A stretch of DNA of 64,000 nt from Streptomyces sp. JHA26 (GTDB taxonomy: Bacteria > Actinomycetota > Actinomycetes > Streptomycetales > Streptomycetaceae), in contig NZ_BDJC01000040.1 in NCBI RefSeq assembly GCF_002005565.1, forward strand, positions 1 through 64,000. The letters run 5' to 3'. Below the pieces are notes generated by a model. That model saw only the letters and a program-made list of their open reading frames with translations, searched no databases and was not told the DNA's origin. Of the stretch, positions 19,501 to 27,598 are shown one piece after another (position 1 is the first letter of the stretch; the number at the start of each line of letters is the position of its first letter). A program made the position numbers and the translations under genes.

Positions 19501-19890
19501 GGCCGAGTCCGCCTTGCCGGTGGGGACGGTGGCGCGGACGTAGCCGAGCCTGTCGTCGGTCCGGCCCACGGTGCCGCCGTCGACGGCGTTCAGCTCCTCG
19601 GCGACCCGCTCGGTCCCGCCGGGCGCGGTGGCGATCATCATCGTGACGTTCTTCGTGCCGTCGGCCTTCGCCTCGGCGAGCCGGTCCGCGTCGTCCGGAC
19701 CGAGCTTGTCGTGCGCGGTCTTGACGGAGGCCTCGGCGGGCGGCACGGTCCCGGTGCCCGGACCGTCGGCGGCGAACGCCAGGGGTATCGGCCCGGCCGC
19801 GGAGAGCGCGGCGACGAGACCCGCGGCCACGGCTGTGCGGGCCACGCGTCTCGCGCCCGGTATCGGTTCGCGCTGGGGGGTGTGGGTCAT
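16591..19890 (-). CDS. Secreted S8 (subtilisin-like) serine peptidase
   Basis: A 1099-residue exported protease. A twin-Arg-containing N-terminus (PGARRVARTA) is followed by a hydrophobic stretch and an AFA-AD cleavage site near residue 40. The catalytic triad is Asp in GILDSGVDL (about residue 212), His in EHGTHVAG (about 388) and Ser in GTSMASP (about 584). Roughly 400 residues of C-terminal beta-sandwich follow, including a pre-peptidase-like VSIPAPAAGTYTVEVAGY segment. ATG 19890 has AAGGG upstream; ATG 19896 is an alternative and the open frame to 20091 is not needed. Likely a monocistronic secreted protease for extracellular protein turnover. Confidence 0.93.
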   Translation of the reverse strand: MTHTPQREPIPGARRVARTAVAAGLVAALSAAGPIPLAFAADGPGTGTVPPAEASVKTAHDKLGPDDADRLAEAKADGTKNVTMMIATAPGGTERVAEELNAVDGGTVGRTDDRLGYVRATVPTGKADSAIAAAAKLSSVHGIDLRDEIPLDDPTPSADTAKGASHQGRSHPAPNRNTPAENPYNPSFETGAVDFVKKNPKADGRGVTIGILDSGVDLAHPALQRTTTGERKIVDWVTATDPVVDGDATWRRMDTAVSGPAFTYGGRSWTAPAGSYRVNVFRESVTAGGDAKGDANRDGDTTDSWGVLYDAQAGTVRVDLNGNHDFTDDTPMKPYKDGFQIGYFGTDDPRTDVAERQPFVVEIRKDVLVDGSGTRADFVNIGVIESEHGTHVAGLAAAHGLFGGKMNGAAPGAKIVSSRACSWSGGCTNIALTEGMMDLVMNRGVDIVNMSIGGLPALNDGNNARAELYTRLIDTYGVQLVISAGNEGPGANTIGDPGLADKVISVGASISRETWAANYGSAVRTKYAMMPFSSRGPREDGGFTPTLTAPGAAVNTIQTWMPGAPVPEAGYDLPAGYGMLQGTSMASPQAAGAAALLLSAAEREGVDLTPAKLRTALTSTADHIKGVQAYEEGAGLVNVPDAWRAIERGVTAHEYTVEAPVDTAIDQFLKTPGHGTGLYDREGGLRAGQKKTYEITLTRTSGADKAIRHELHFENNAGRTFRIVGSDEVRLPLNEPVTVEVEARPGSAGLKSAILEVDDPRTGGIDKQVLTTVVVSAPLTYSFSAKNSVQRNSTQSYFVTVPEGAKTLEVAIGGLKDESQTRFIAIHPYGVAVDNTSTPYCYNNYLDGNGCRPDVRAYADPQPGVWEIEVEARRTSPLLDNPYTLDVGVLGADFDPEVVTVPEAKAGTPATASWTVTNRYAALEGKLVGGPLGSAKTSRPTIGQGETVTTTVEVPAGATSLDVAIGGVSDAASDLDLTVYDQDGAVAGQSADGDSEESVSIPAPAAGTYTVEVAGYSVPSGTTGYDYRDVYFATSLGSVTVDGSAPVKLGTGETATVSGSATALAAAPEGREFFGRVQLVNARGTVAGLGSVRIGKVVP

Positions 19891-20106
19891 CGGCATCCCT
19901 TGAGGTGAAGGAACGAGCGTGAACGACCGGGGCCGATCGGCGCCGGTCGAGATGGTCCGGAATGTGATCCCGGACGATCGCTCAGCCTTACGCAAGAGAT
20001 CGCTGTTTGGGGAGAGTTGTCCGTGACGTCGGAGAGTCGTGGCGTACTTCCGCCATACGCCATCGGGGACGTAAGGGACGGCCCGTGACAATCCCGTGGA
20101 ACACGA

Positions 20107-20144
20107 GGAGGGACCGGCGGGCGCGCACGCCCGCCGGTCCCTCC
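20107..20144. terminator. Perfect 17-bp hairpin after the DUF559-like gene
   Basis: A 17-bp perfect stem (20107-20123 with 20128-20144) with loop CGCA, a very stable structure downstream of the minus-strand gene ending at 20176. Confidence 0.8.
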
Positions 20145-20155
20145 TCTCCCCTCCT

Positions 20156-20191
20156 GGTACTGCCCCGGTCCGTCACTACCGGGGCAGTACC
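20156..20191. terminator. Second hairpin overlapping the stop codon of the DUF559-like gene
   Basis: A 14-bp perfect stem (GGTACTGCCCCGGT, 20156-20169, with 20178-20191) and an 8-nt loop. The minus-strand TAG at 20176-20178 sits at the loop/stem edge, so the structure includes the last codons of the gene. It is 11 bp from the hairpin at 20107-20144. Confidence 0.6.
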
Positions 20192-21225
20192 ACGACGTAC
20201 GCGGCGGGTTCCCGGTCCCGGGCCGCCATCAACGCCGTACGGACCACGGCCGCCTGCTGCTCCGGCGCCTCCCGCAGCTTGCGCGGCGTGACGTGCACGA
20301 CCGTGATGCCCAGTCGTTCCAGGTGCTCGCGCTTGCGGGCGTACTCCGACCACAGCGCGTCGTCCTCCTGGCGGTGGGCGCGGGTGTCCAGCTCCAGGGC
20401 CACCGCCTGCTCCGGCCAGTAGGCGTCCAGGCCGCCGAGGTGGGGTCCGCCGGGCAGCCGCAGGTCGACGTTCCACACCGGGTCCGGCAGGCCGTGCTCG
20501 CGCACCATCCGGTACAGGCGCTGCTCGGCGATCGCCCGCCCCTCGGCCACCAGCGAGTCCACGGCGTCCACCACGTGCGGCCGGCCCAGCAGCCGCGCCC
20601 GGTTCAGCTCCCGTACCACCGCGGCCGGTTCGCAGTGCCCCCCGCGCACCGCCTCCGTGAGCAGCCGGCGCACGTCACCCGCGTCCGCCAGTCCGGCCAC
20701 CGCGTCGGCCAGCGCCCGCGCCACCGGGGCCACCGGCACCCCGGTCACCTGCACGGCGGCGGGCAGCGCGGCCGTGCGCACGATCCGCGCGCAGCCCGTC
20801 GAACGCAGCCGGCGCGTCCGCGGCACCAGGACGTCGACGGCGTCCAGGGACGGCAGCGGGGGAGCGGAGTGGAAACCGTGCAGGGTCAGCGCGGCCAGGC
20901 CCGTGATCACCGCCTCCGCGTAGACGGGGTCCGGCGTGCCCTGCGCACCGGGCTGGACCGGCACGCCGGCGGCCCGGCCGGCGGTGCGCTCCCGGGCCGC
21001 GTACAGCAGCACCGCGTGCAGCCGCTCGTCGCTGGTCGGCGGGCCCGGGTGGAGCAGGACGACGTTCGGCAGCAGCTGTTGCCAGGGTCCGCCGGGGCGG
21101 CACCGTTCGGCGGTCTCGGCGGCCGAGACGCCGTGCGCCCGCAGCTGCGCGGCCGTCGTCAGGCGGCGCCGGCCGGCGGCCGGGTGGTGGAGGGGGCGGG
21201 GGGAGAGCGGGGTGTTGTGCGTCAT
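20176..21225 (-). CDS. AbiEi-like/DUF559-type protein of unknown function
   Basis: A 349-residue protein. The N-terminal 60 residues resemble the winged-helix start of AbiEi-like antitoxins (LTTAAQLRAHGVSAAETAERC then WQQLLPNVVLLHPGPP). The C-terminal 110 residues look like a DUF559/very-short-patch-repair-like nuclease fold: an Asp in GGLDAYWPEQAVALELDTRAHR, then YARKREHLERLGITVVHVTPRKL. Such proteins are widespread in actinomycetes and usually not next to a toxin gene; none is adjacent here. ATG start 21225. Whether the nuclease-like centre is active is not known. Confidence 0.65.
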   Translation of the reverse strand: MTHNTPLSPRPLHHPAAGRRRLTTAAQLRAHGVSAAETAERCRPGGPWQQLLPNVVLLHPGPPTSDERLHAVLLYAARERTAGRAAGVPVQPGAQGTPDPVYAEAVITGLAALTLHGFHSAPPLPSLDAVDVLVPRTRRLRSTGCARIVRTAALPAAVQVTGVPVAPVARALADAVAGLADAGDVRRLLTEAVRGGHCEPAAVVRELNRARLLGRPHVVDAVDSLVAEGRAIAEQRLYRMVREHGLPDPVWNVDLRLPGGPHLGGLDAYWPEQAVALELDTRAHRQEDDALWSEYARKREHLERLGITVVHVTPRKLREAPEQQAAVVRTALMAARDREPAAYVVVLPR

Positions 21226-21329
21226 GACCGGGGACTTTCCCGTGTCCCGTCCGTCCCTTAACCGCTGTTACACGTCCATCGACGAATCGGGACGAGCCCG
21301 CCCTAAAGGACGGATGTTCGGATGCCGAA

Positions 21330-21363
21330 AACCCCTGGTCCGCGAAGGTGCGGACCAGGGGTT
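21330..21363. terminator. Hairpin downstream of pepN copy 2
   Basis: A perfect 14-bp stem (AACCCCTGGTCCGC with its complement) and loop GAAGGT. Reading the minus strand, TTT follows the stem, so it fits a rho-independent terminator for the gene ending at 21475. The rest of 21226-21474 shows nothing else. Confidence 0.75.
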
Positions 21364-21474
21364 ACGGCTGTTCCTGACCGAATTCCGTAACGATGACGGA
21401 ACGCCCAACCATTGGCCAAGGCTAGGTGCTTCCGGCGCGCGGGTCCGGCGGCACCGCCCCGCAGGGGCCTGACC

Positions 21475-24111
21475 TCACCGACCGCCGGAGGCGGCCGCGT
21501 CGCACGCCTGTCCGCGCAACGCCCGCGCCAGGTCGTCCCGGGCCTCCAGGACCAGTCGGCGCAGGGCGGGCGCGGCCTTCTCGTGGGCGGACAGCCAGGC
21601 GTCCGTCGCGTCGAGCGTGTCCTGGGAGTCCCGCAGGGACGGGAACAGGCCCCGGACCACGTCCATCCCGATCTGGATCGACCGCTCGCTCCACACCCGC
21701 TCGATCGCCGCGAAGTACTTCTCCGCGTACGGCGCGACCAGGTCCCGCTGCGAGGGCTGCGCGAAGCCCGCGATGGTCGCCTCCACCAGGGCGTTCGACA
21801 GCGCGTCGGACTCCACGACCTGCGCCCAGGCCTGTGCCTTCACCGCCGCCGACGGACGGGCGGCCAGACAGCGCACCTGGTGCCGCTTGCCGGAGGCCGT
21901 GTCGTCCCGGGCCAGTTCGGCCGCCAGCACGTCCTCGTCGGCCTCGCCGTGCGCGGCGAGCGGCTCCAGGAACGCCCAGCGCAGCTCCTGGTCCACGTCC
22001 AGCCCGTCGATCTTCTCCGTGCCCTCCAGCAGACCGCGCAGCAGCCGCAGCTCGTCCGCGTCGGAGGCGACCGCCGCGAAGAACCGCGCCCACGCCAGCT
22101 GCTGCTCGCCGCCCGGCGCCGCGTCGCGCAGCTCCCGCAGCGCGCCCTCGCCCAGCAGCCGGCCGACGGACTCGCGTCCCTCGGGCGCCACGTAGTGCAC
22201 CAGCGCCGAGGTGGCCCAGGCGTGCAGCATCTGCAGGACGCCGATGTCGGACTCGCGCCCCGCGAACCGCAGCACCAGCGCCGTGAAGTCCCGCGCCGGC
22301 AGCAGCGCGTCCCGCGTCATGTTCCACAGCGCCGACCAGCACAGGGCGCGGGCCAGCGGATCGGTCAGCGACCCCAGGTGCTCGCGCAGCGTGGCCAGCG
22401 AGGTCTCGTCGAAGCGGGTCTTGCAGTACGTCAGGTCGTCGTCGTTGACGAGGACCAGCTCGGGCGCCTCGGCGCCGGCCAGCTCCGCCACCACCGTGCG
22501 CGGCCCGTCGACGTCCGCCTCGGCGCGCGCGTACCGCTCCAGCGTGCCCTCGGCCGTACGCCGGTACAGGCCCACCGCCACCCGGTGCGGCCGCAGTTCG
22601 GGGTGCGACTCGGCGGCCTCCTGCACGACGGCCAGCTCGTCGATCCGGCCCTCGGCGCTCAGCAGCACCTGCGGGGTCAGCGCGTTGACGCCGGCCGTCT
22701 GCAGCCAGGACCGCGCCCAGGCGGCCATGTCCCGCCCGCTGGTCTCCTCCAGCACCGACAGCAGGTCGCCGAGGCGCGTGTTGCCGTACGCGTGCCGCTT
22801 GAAGTAGCGCCGCGCGCCCTCCATGAAGGCGTCCTGCCCGACGTAGGCCACCAGCTGCTTGAGCACGCTCGCGCCCTTGGCGTACGTGATGCCGTCGAAG
22901 TTGAGCTTGGCGTCCTCCAGGTCACGGATGTCGGCCGTGATCGGGTGCGTCGAGGGCAGCTGGTCGGCGCGGTACGCCCACGCCTTGCGGCGGTTGGCGA
23001 ACGTGATCCAGGCGTCCTTGAAGCGGGTCGCGCCGACGTTGGCGAACGCGCCCATGAAGTCCGCGAAGGACTCCTTCAGCCACAGGTCGTCCCACCACTC
23101 CATGGTGACCAGGTCGCCGAACCACATGTGCGCCATCTCGTGCAGGATCGTGTTGGCGCGGCCCTCGTACGACGCCCGCGTCACCTTCCCGCGGAAGATG
23201 TACTCCTCCCGGAAGGTCACCATCCCCGGGTTCTCCATCGCGCCGAGGTTGTACTCGGGCACGAACGCCTGGTCGTACTTCCCGAAGGGGTACGGGTAGT
23301 CGAAGTGGTCGTGGAAGAAGTCCAGGCCCTGCTTGGTGATCAGGAAGACGTCGTCGGCGTCGAAGTGCGGCGCGAGTCCCTTGCGGCACATCGCACCGAG
23401 CGGGATCTCCAGCCGCGTACCGTCCTCGAACACGCGCTCGTAGGAGTCCGTGACGTAGTGGTACGGCCCCGCGACCACGCACGTGATGTACGTCGAGATC
23501 GGCTTCGTCTCCGCGAACCGCCACACCCCGCCCGCCCGTCGCCCGCCACCACCCTTCTGCGGAAGCGCTGCGCGCCCTTCTTCCCTGCGCTCACCCGCGC
23601 CGTTGGACCACACCGTCCACCCCTCCGGCGCCCGCACCTCGAAGCGGAACGGCGCCTTGAGGTCCGGCTGCTCGAAGTTGGCGAACACCCGGCGCGAGTC
23701 GGCCGGCTCGTACTGGGTGTACAGGTACACCTCGCCGTCCTCGGGGTCGACGAAGCGGTGCAGGCCCTCACCGGTGCGGGAGTAGGCGCACTGGGCGTCG
23801 ACGACCAGCTCGTTGTCGGCGGCCAGGTCCTCCAGGACGATCCGGGAGCCGTCGAAGACCTCGCTCGGGTCGAGGTCGCGGCCGTTCAGGGACACGGCGG
23901 TCACGCTCGGCGCGACCAGGTCGGCGAAGCTGCTCGCGCCGGGCTCGTTGCAGCGGAAGCGGATCGTGGTCACGGACCGGAAGGTGCGCGGCCCCGCGCC
24001 CTGCGCCTCACCGATCGCCGAGCGCACGTCGAGGGACACCTCGTACCCGTCGACGGACAGCAGGGCGGCCCGCTCCCGGGCCTCGTCGCGGGACAGATTC
24101 TCACCGGGCAC
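21475..24111 (-). CDS. pepN: Aminopeptidase N (M1 family), copy 2
   Basis: An 878-residue zinc aminopeptidase with GAMEN at 290-294, HEMAH at 324-328 and Glu347 in KESFADF. Same overall plan as the copy at 9751-12324, so they are paralogues. It carries a basic, Gly-rich insert at about residues 173-194 (ERREEGRAALPQKGGGG) where copy 1 has only a few residues. GTG 24111 (VPGENLSRDEARERAALL) is chosen because GAGGGAG lies 8 nt upstream; GTG 24120 is too close to that site. Divergent from the DsbA-family gene across a 145-bp gap. Confidence 0.93.
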   Translation of the reverse strand: MPGENLSRDEARERAALLSVDGYEVSLDVRSAIGEAQGAGPRTFRSVTTIRFRCNEPGASSFADLVAPSVTAVSLNGRDLDPSEVFDGSRIVLEDLAADNELVVDAQCAYSRTGEGLHRFVDPEDGEVYLYTQYEPADSRRVFANFEQPDLKAPFRFEVRAPEGWTVWSNGAGERREEGRAALPQKGGGGRRAGGVWRFAETKPISTYITCVVAGPYHYVTDSYERVFEDGTRLEIPLGAMCRKGLAPHFDADDVFLITKQGLDFFHDHFDYPYPFGKYDQAFVPEYNLGAMENPGMVTFREEYIFRGKVTRASYEGRANTILHEMAHMWFGDLVTMEWWDDLWLKESFADFMGAFANVGATRFKDAWITFANRRKAWAYRADQLPSTHPITADIRDLEDAKLNFDGITYAKGASVLKQLVAYVGQDAFMEGARRYFKRHAYGNTRLGDLLSVLEETSGRDMAAWARSWLQTAGVNALTPQVLLSAEGRIDELAVVQEAAESHPELRPHRVAVGLYRRTAEGTLERYARAEADVDGPRTVVAELAGAEAPELVLVNDDDLTYCKTRFDETSLATLREHLGSLTDPLARALCWSALWNMTRDALLPARDFTALVLRFAGRESDIGVLQMLHAWATSALVHYVAPEGRESVGRLLGEGALRELRDAAPGGEQQLAWARFFAAVASDADELRLLRGLLEGTEKIDGLDVDQELRWAFLEPLAAHGEADEDVLAAELARDDTASGKRHQVRCLAARPSAAVKAQAWAQVVESDALSNALVEATIAGFAQPSQRDLVAPYAEKYFAAIERVWSERSIQIGMDVVRGLFPSLRDSQDTLDATDAWLSAHEKAAPALRRLVLEARDDLARALRGQACDAAASGGR

Positions 24112-24256
24112 GGGCGGCACTCCCTCGGGTGGTGTTCAGCATGCGGACAGCACTGATCCTGCCACGTGCCCCTGACGCGCGGCAGCCGGGAATGGCCGGG
24201 CCGGGCGCCGCGTTGCCCGGGAGGAACGCTCGGTCGCACGCCTCACGAGGAGAGAC

Positions 24257-24895
24257 ATGCCGGACAAGACTCCCGTCGACTTCTGGTTCGACCCGCTGTG
24301 CCCCTGGGCCTGGATGACCTCCCGCTGGGTCCTCGAGGTCGAGAAGGTGCGGGACATCGAGGTCCGCTGGCACGTGATGAGTCTCGCCGTCCTCAACGAG
24401 GACAAGCTCGACGAGCTGCCCGAGGACTACCGCGACATGCTGGAGAACAAGGCCTGGGGCCCGGTCCGGGTCGTCATCGCGGCCCAGGAGGAGCACGGCG
24501 CCGAGGTGCTCGGCGACCTCTACACCGCGCTCGGCACCCGCATCCACAACCAGGGCGAGGGCCCGGGCCGGGAGACGGTCGCCGCCGCCCTGAAGGACGC
24601 CGGCCTGCCTGAGTCCCTCATGGACCACTGGGACGGCACCCCCTACGAGCCCCAGCTGCGCGCCTCCCACAAGGAGGGCATCGACAAGGTCGGCCAGGAG
24701 GTCGGCACCCCGGTCATCGCCGTCCCCGGCGCCGACGGCGAGCAGCTCGCCTTCTTCGGCCCGGTCGTCACCCCGGCCCCCAAGGGCGAGGACGCCGCCA
24801 AGCTCTGGGACGGCACCCTCGCCGTGGCCTCCGTGCCGGGCTTCTACGAGATCAAGCGGACCCGCACCAAGGGCCCGGACTTCAGCAACCTCTGA
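24257..24895 (+). CDS. DsbA-family oxidoreductase (mycothiol-dependent nitroreductase Rv2466c-like)
   Basis: A 212-residue thioredoxin-fold protein. The N-terminus has D-P-L-C-P-W-A-W, the CPWx motif of the Rv2466c-like group, and the cis-Pro region G-T-P-V-I-A-V-P near residue 150. M. tuberculosis Rv2466c is a mycothiol-dependent reductase; Streptomyces also makes mycothiol. Only the first Cys of the usual CxxC is present (CPWA), so a dithiol mechanism is unlikely. ATG 24257 has GAGGAGAG upstream. The 3' end faces the zinc-ribbon gene across a terminator. Confidence 0.8.
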   Translation: MPDKTPVDFWFDPLCPWAWMTSRWVLEVEKVRDIEVRWHVMSLAVLNEDKLDELPEDYRDMLENKAWGPVRVVIAAQEEHGAEVLGDLYTALGTRIHNQGEGPGRETVAAALKDAGLPESLMDHWDGTPYEPQLRASHKEGIDKVGQEVGTPVIAVPGADGEQLAFFGPVVTPAPKGEDAAKLWDGTLAVASVPGFYEIKRTRTKGPDFSNL

Positions 24896-24903
24896 CCCGC
24901 ACG

Positions 24904-24941
24904 CGTCTCCCCGCGCCCTCCTTCACGGGCGCGGGGAGACG
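24904..24941. terminator. Bidirectional hairpin between convergent genes
   Basis: A perfect 15-bp stem (24904-24918 with 24927-24941), loop TCCTTCAC, between the DsbA-family gene and the convergent zinc-ribbon gene. Confidence 0.8.
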
Positions 24942-24951
24942 GCACGGGCGG

Positions 24952-25173
24952 TCAGTCCTCCTCGGGCAGCGTCGCGCCGATCCACCACCGGTCCTTGCGC
25001 TGGATCCGGCGGCAGCCGTCGTGCGTGCAGCGGTGGTAGGCCTTGGCGACGAAGACCTCCCCGGCCGGCAGCTCCCCGAGCGCCAGCCGCGCCGCCGCCT
25101 TCTCCTCGTCCCCCTCCAGCTCCCGGAACTCGTGCATCGTGTCGCCGCAGTTCGGACACCGTACGTACGCCAT
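24952..25173 (-). CDS. Small zinc-ribbon-like protein
   Basis: A 73-residue hypothetical protein with CPNCGD at residues 6-11 and HRCTHDGC at 47-54, plausible metal ligands. The end RRIQRKDRWWIGATLPEED is polar. Function not recognised; the fold could bind nucleic acid or protein. ATG 25173. It follows the same strand as the organosulfur genes but is separated by about 134 bp. Confidence 0.6.
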   Translation of the reverse strand: MAYVRCPNCGDTMHEFRELEGDEEKAAARLALGELPAGEVFVAKAYHRCTHDGCRRIQRKDRWWIGATLPEED

Positions 25174-25307
25174 CGGCGCCTCCTCGGGTGAACGGCCGTG
25201 TGTCGCCCGGCCCCGTGTGCACAGGGAAGAACCGGAAGGACACGGTGAGTGGTTTCCCCCGAGGAGGGCGCCTCACCCCTGCGTCGGCAGGGGCTGTGTC
25301 CGCCCCG

Positions 25308-26201
25308 CTACGCGGCGACCGGGGTGTAGTGCGAGGCGTCGCCCTCGATGGAGTAGCTCTCCTTGCCGTCGATGCCCACCGGTACGGGGCCGGCCAGGGT
25401 CACCCGGTGCAGCCGGCGCGGCCGGCCGTCGTAGTTGTCGACGGCGTAGTGCTGGGTGATGCGGTTGTCGAACAGCACCAGCTGGTGCTCCGACCAGCGG
25501 TGCCGCAGCACGTTCTCCGGGCGGGTCACGTAGGACTGGAGCAGCTCGAGCAGCTTGCGCGACTCGCCCACCGACAGGCCCACGATCCGCTGCGCGAACC
25601 CGCCGATGAACAGTCCGCGCTCGCCGGTCAGCGGGTGGACGCGCACCACCGGGTGGGCCGTGCGGTACTTGATCGAGGTGAACCGGGACCGCTGGGCGGC
25701 CTTCTCCGCGTCGATGTCCTCGTCGGGGACCGCGTAGTCGTAGTCGTTGGTGTGTTCCGCCCACAGTCCGTCGGCCAGCCGCCGCAGCGGCTCGGGCAGG
25801 TCGCGGTAGGCGCCCGCCGAGGACGCGATCAGCGTCTCGCCGCCGTACGGCGGGACCGTCAGGCTGCGCAGCGAGGTGGCCTGCGGCGGGTTGAGGACGA
25901 AGGTGACGTCGGTGTGCCAGTGGTTGGCCCGGCCCCGCTCGCTGTCGACCGGCAGCACGTTCGGGGCGCCGTTGACGGCGTCGACGGTCGGGTGGGCGGT
26001 GGTGAGCTCCCCGAAGGAGCGCACGAAGGCCTGCTGGCCCTCGTCGTCGAGGTGCACGTCGTCGAAGACCAGCGCCTTGTGCTCGGCCAGGGCGGCGCCC
26101 AGCGCGGTGACGGTCGCCCCGTCCAGCGGCCGGGAGACGTCCACACCGGAGACCTCGGCGCCGATACGGGAGGTGATCTTGGTGATCCGCAGATCGCTCA
26201 T
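25308..26201 (-). CDS. TauD/TfdA-family Fe(II)/2-oxoglutarate dioxygenase
   Basis: A 297-residue oxygenase. The iron triad is His96-x-Asp98 in NHWHTD and a distal His at 265 in RRLHRVT. TauD-type enzymes hydroxylate taurine or other organosulfur/organophosphorus compounds so that sulfite is released. It is the last gene of a minus-strand operon with a flavin monooxygenase and a sulfonate-type ABC transporter, which points to sulfur scavenging; the exact substrate cannot be read from sequence. The ATG at 26201, 14 nt past the monooxygenase stop, has GAGAGAGGAAC upstream. A weak 7-bp hairpin follows at 25276-25293. Confidence 0.88.
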   Translation of the reverse strand: MSDLRITKITSRIGAEVSGVDVSRPLDGATVTALGAALAEHKALVFDDVHLDDEGQQAFVRSFGELTTAHPTVDAVNGAPNVLPVDSERGRANHWHTDVTFVLNPPQATSLRSLTVPPYGGETLIASSAGAYRDLPEPLRRLADGLWAEHTNDYDYAVPDEDIDAEKAAQRSRFTSIKYRTAHPVVRVHPLTGERGLFIGGFAQRIVGLSVGESRKLLELLQSYVTRPENVLRHRWSEHQLVLFDNRITQHYAVDNYDGRPRRLHRVTLAGPVPVGIDGKESYSIEGDASHYTPVAA

Positions 26202-26215
26202 GTCGGGTTCCTCTC

Positions 26216-27598
26216 TCAGATACGGGTGAGTGCGGCGGCCGGTTCGGGGTGTCCGGCCGTGGCCGGGTCCGGGGACCCGGTGACGTACTGGTTGCGGGGC
26301 CGGGGCAGGCCGTAGCGCTCGCGCAGGGTCTGCCGGGGTCCGTACGCGGTGCGCAGCAGTCCGCGCTCGCGCAGGATCGGGACGACGTGGTCGACGAAGG
26401 CCTCCAGGCCCGACGGCAGCACCGGCGGCATGATGTTGAAGCCGTCGGCCGCCCCCCGCGTGAACCACGACTCGATCTGGTCGGCCACCTGCTCCGGAGT
26501 CCCGGTGAACGTCAGATGGCCGCGCCCGCCGCCGAGCCGCCCGATCAGCTGCCGCACGGTCAGGCTCTCGCGCCGGGCCAGCTCCACGATCAGCGTGTAG
26601 CGGCTCTTGGCGCCCTCGATGGCGCTCTCCGGCGGCAGGTCGTCCGGCAGCGGACCGTCCAGGTCCAGGGTGCCGGGCTCCAGCCGCAGCAGGTCCTCCA
26701 GGCGCCGTACGCCGTGCTCGGGAACGATGTGGTCCTCCAGGACCTGCTCCGCGGCGCGCGCCTCCGCCTCGGTGGAGCCGAGCACCGGGACGATGCCCGG
26801 CAGCACCTTGAGGTGCTCCGGGTCGCGCCCCGCGAGCCGGGTGCGGGACTTGAGGTCGGCGTAGAAGTCCTGGGCGTCCGCGAGCGTCTGCTGCGCGGTG
26901 AACACCGCCTCCGCGTACCGGGCGGCGAAGGCCTTGCCGTCCGCCGAGGAGCCCGCCTGCACCAGCAGCGGGTAGCCCTGCGGGGTGCGGGGCACGTTGA
27001 GCGCCCCGGCGACACGGAAGTACGTCCCCTCGTGGCGCGGCGGATGGATGCGGGAGTCGTCGCCCCACACGCCGGCGGCCTTGTCGGCGACGATCGCGTC
27101 GTCCTCCCAGCTGTCCCACAGCTTCAGCGCCACGTCCAGGAACTCGGCGGCGCGGGCGTAGCGCTCGGCGTGCGCGGGTTCGGCGTCCAGGCCGAAGTTG
27201 CGGGCCGCCTCGGCGCCGGCGGTGGTGACGATGTTCCAGCCGGCGCGGCCGCCGCTGATGACGTCCAGCGAGGCGAACCTGCGGGCCAGGTTGTAGGGCG
27301 AGTTGTAGGACGTGGACGCCGTCGCGATCAGACCGATGTGCTCGGTCGCCGTGGCCAGCGCCGTCAGCAGGGTGACCGGTTCCAGCGCGCCGGCCGGACG
27401 CTGCGCGAGGTTGTTCCACAGCTGGGGGCCGTCGGCGAGGAACAGCGAGTCGAACGTGCCCCGCTCGGCGGTCCGGGCCAGCTTCACGTAGTGCGCGAGG
27501 CTCACGTGGGCGTACGGGTCGCTCTCCGGCAGCCGCCACGACGCCTCGTGGTGTCCGGTGTTCATCAGGAACGCGTTCAGGTGCAGCCGGCGGGTCAT
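26216..27598 (-). CDS. FMN-dependent LLM-class monooxygenase (NtaA/SnaA/DszA type)
   Basis: A 460-residue bacterial luciferase-fold enzyme. Markers: N-terminal LHLNAFLMNTGHHEASWR, then LFLADGPQLW, the core ATASTSYNSPYNLARRFASLDVISGGRAGWNIVTT broken over about residues 92-125, and VPRTPQGYPLLVQAGSS. The group oxidises sulfones, sulfonates or chelators with reduced FMN supplied by a partner reductase; none is seen here. Its ATG overlaps the ATPase stop by ATGA, so translation is coupled with the transporter. Substrate probably an organosulfur compound, by context. Confidence 0.9.
   Translation of the reverse strand: MTRRLHLNAFLMNTGHHEASWRLPESDPYAHVSLAHYVKLARTAERGTFDSLFLADGPQLWNNLAQRPAGALEPVTLLTALATATEHIGLIATASTSYNSPYNLARRFASLDVISGGRAGWNIVTTAGAEAARNFGLDAEPAHAERYARAAEFLDVALKLWDSWEDDAIVADKAAGVWGDDSRIHPPRHEGTYFRVAGALNVPRTPQGYPLLVQAGSSADGKAFAARYAEAVFTAQQTLADAQDFYADLKSRTRLAGRDPEHLKVLPGIVPVLGSTEAEARAAEQVLEDHIVPEHGVRRLEDLLRLEPGTLDLDGPLPDDLPPESAIEGAKSRYTLIVELARRESLTVRQLIGRLGGGRGHLTFTGTPEQVADQIESWFTRGAADGFNIMPPVLPSGLEAFVDHVVPILRERGLLRTAYGPRQTLRERYGLPRPRNQYVTGSPDPATAGHPEPAAALTRI

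Noticed and set aside
25276..25293. 7-bp hairpin CCCCTGC-GTCG-GCAGGGG after the TauD-like gene
   Set aside because: Too short to list as a separate terminator; mentioned in the gene entry only.
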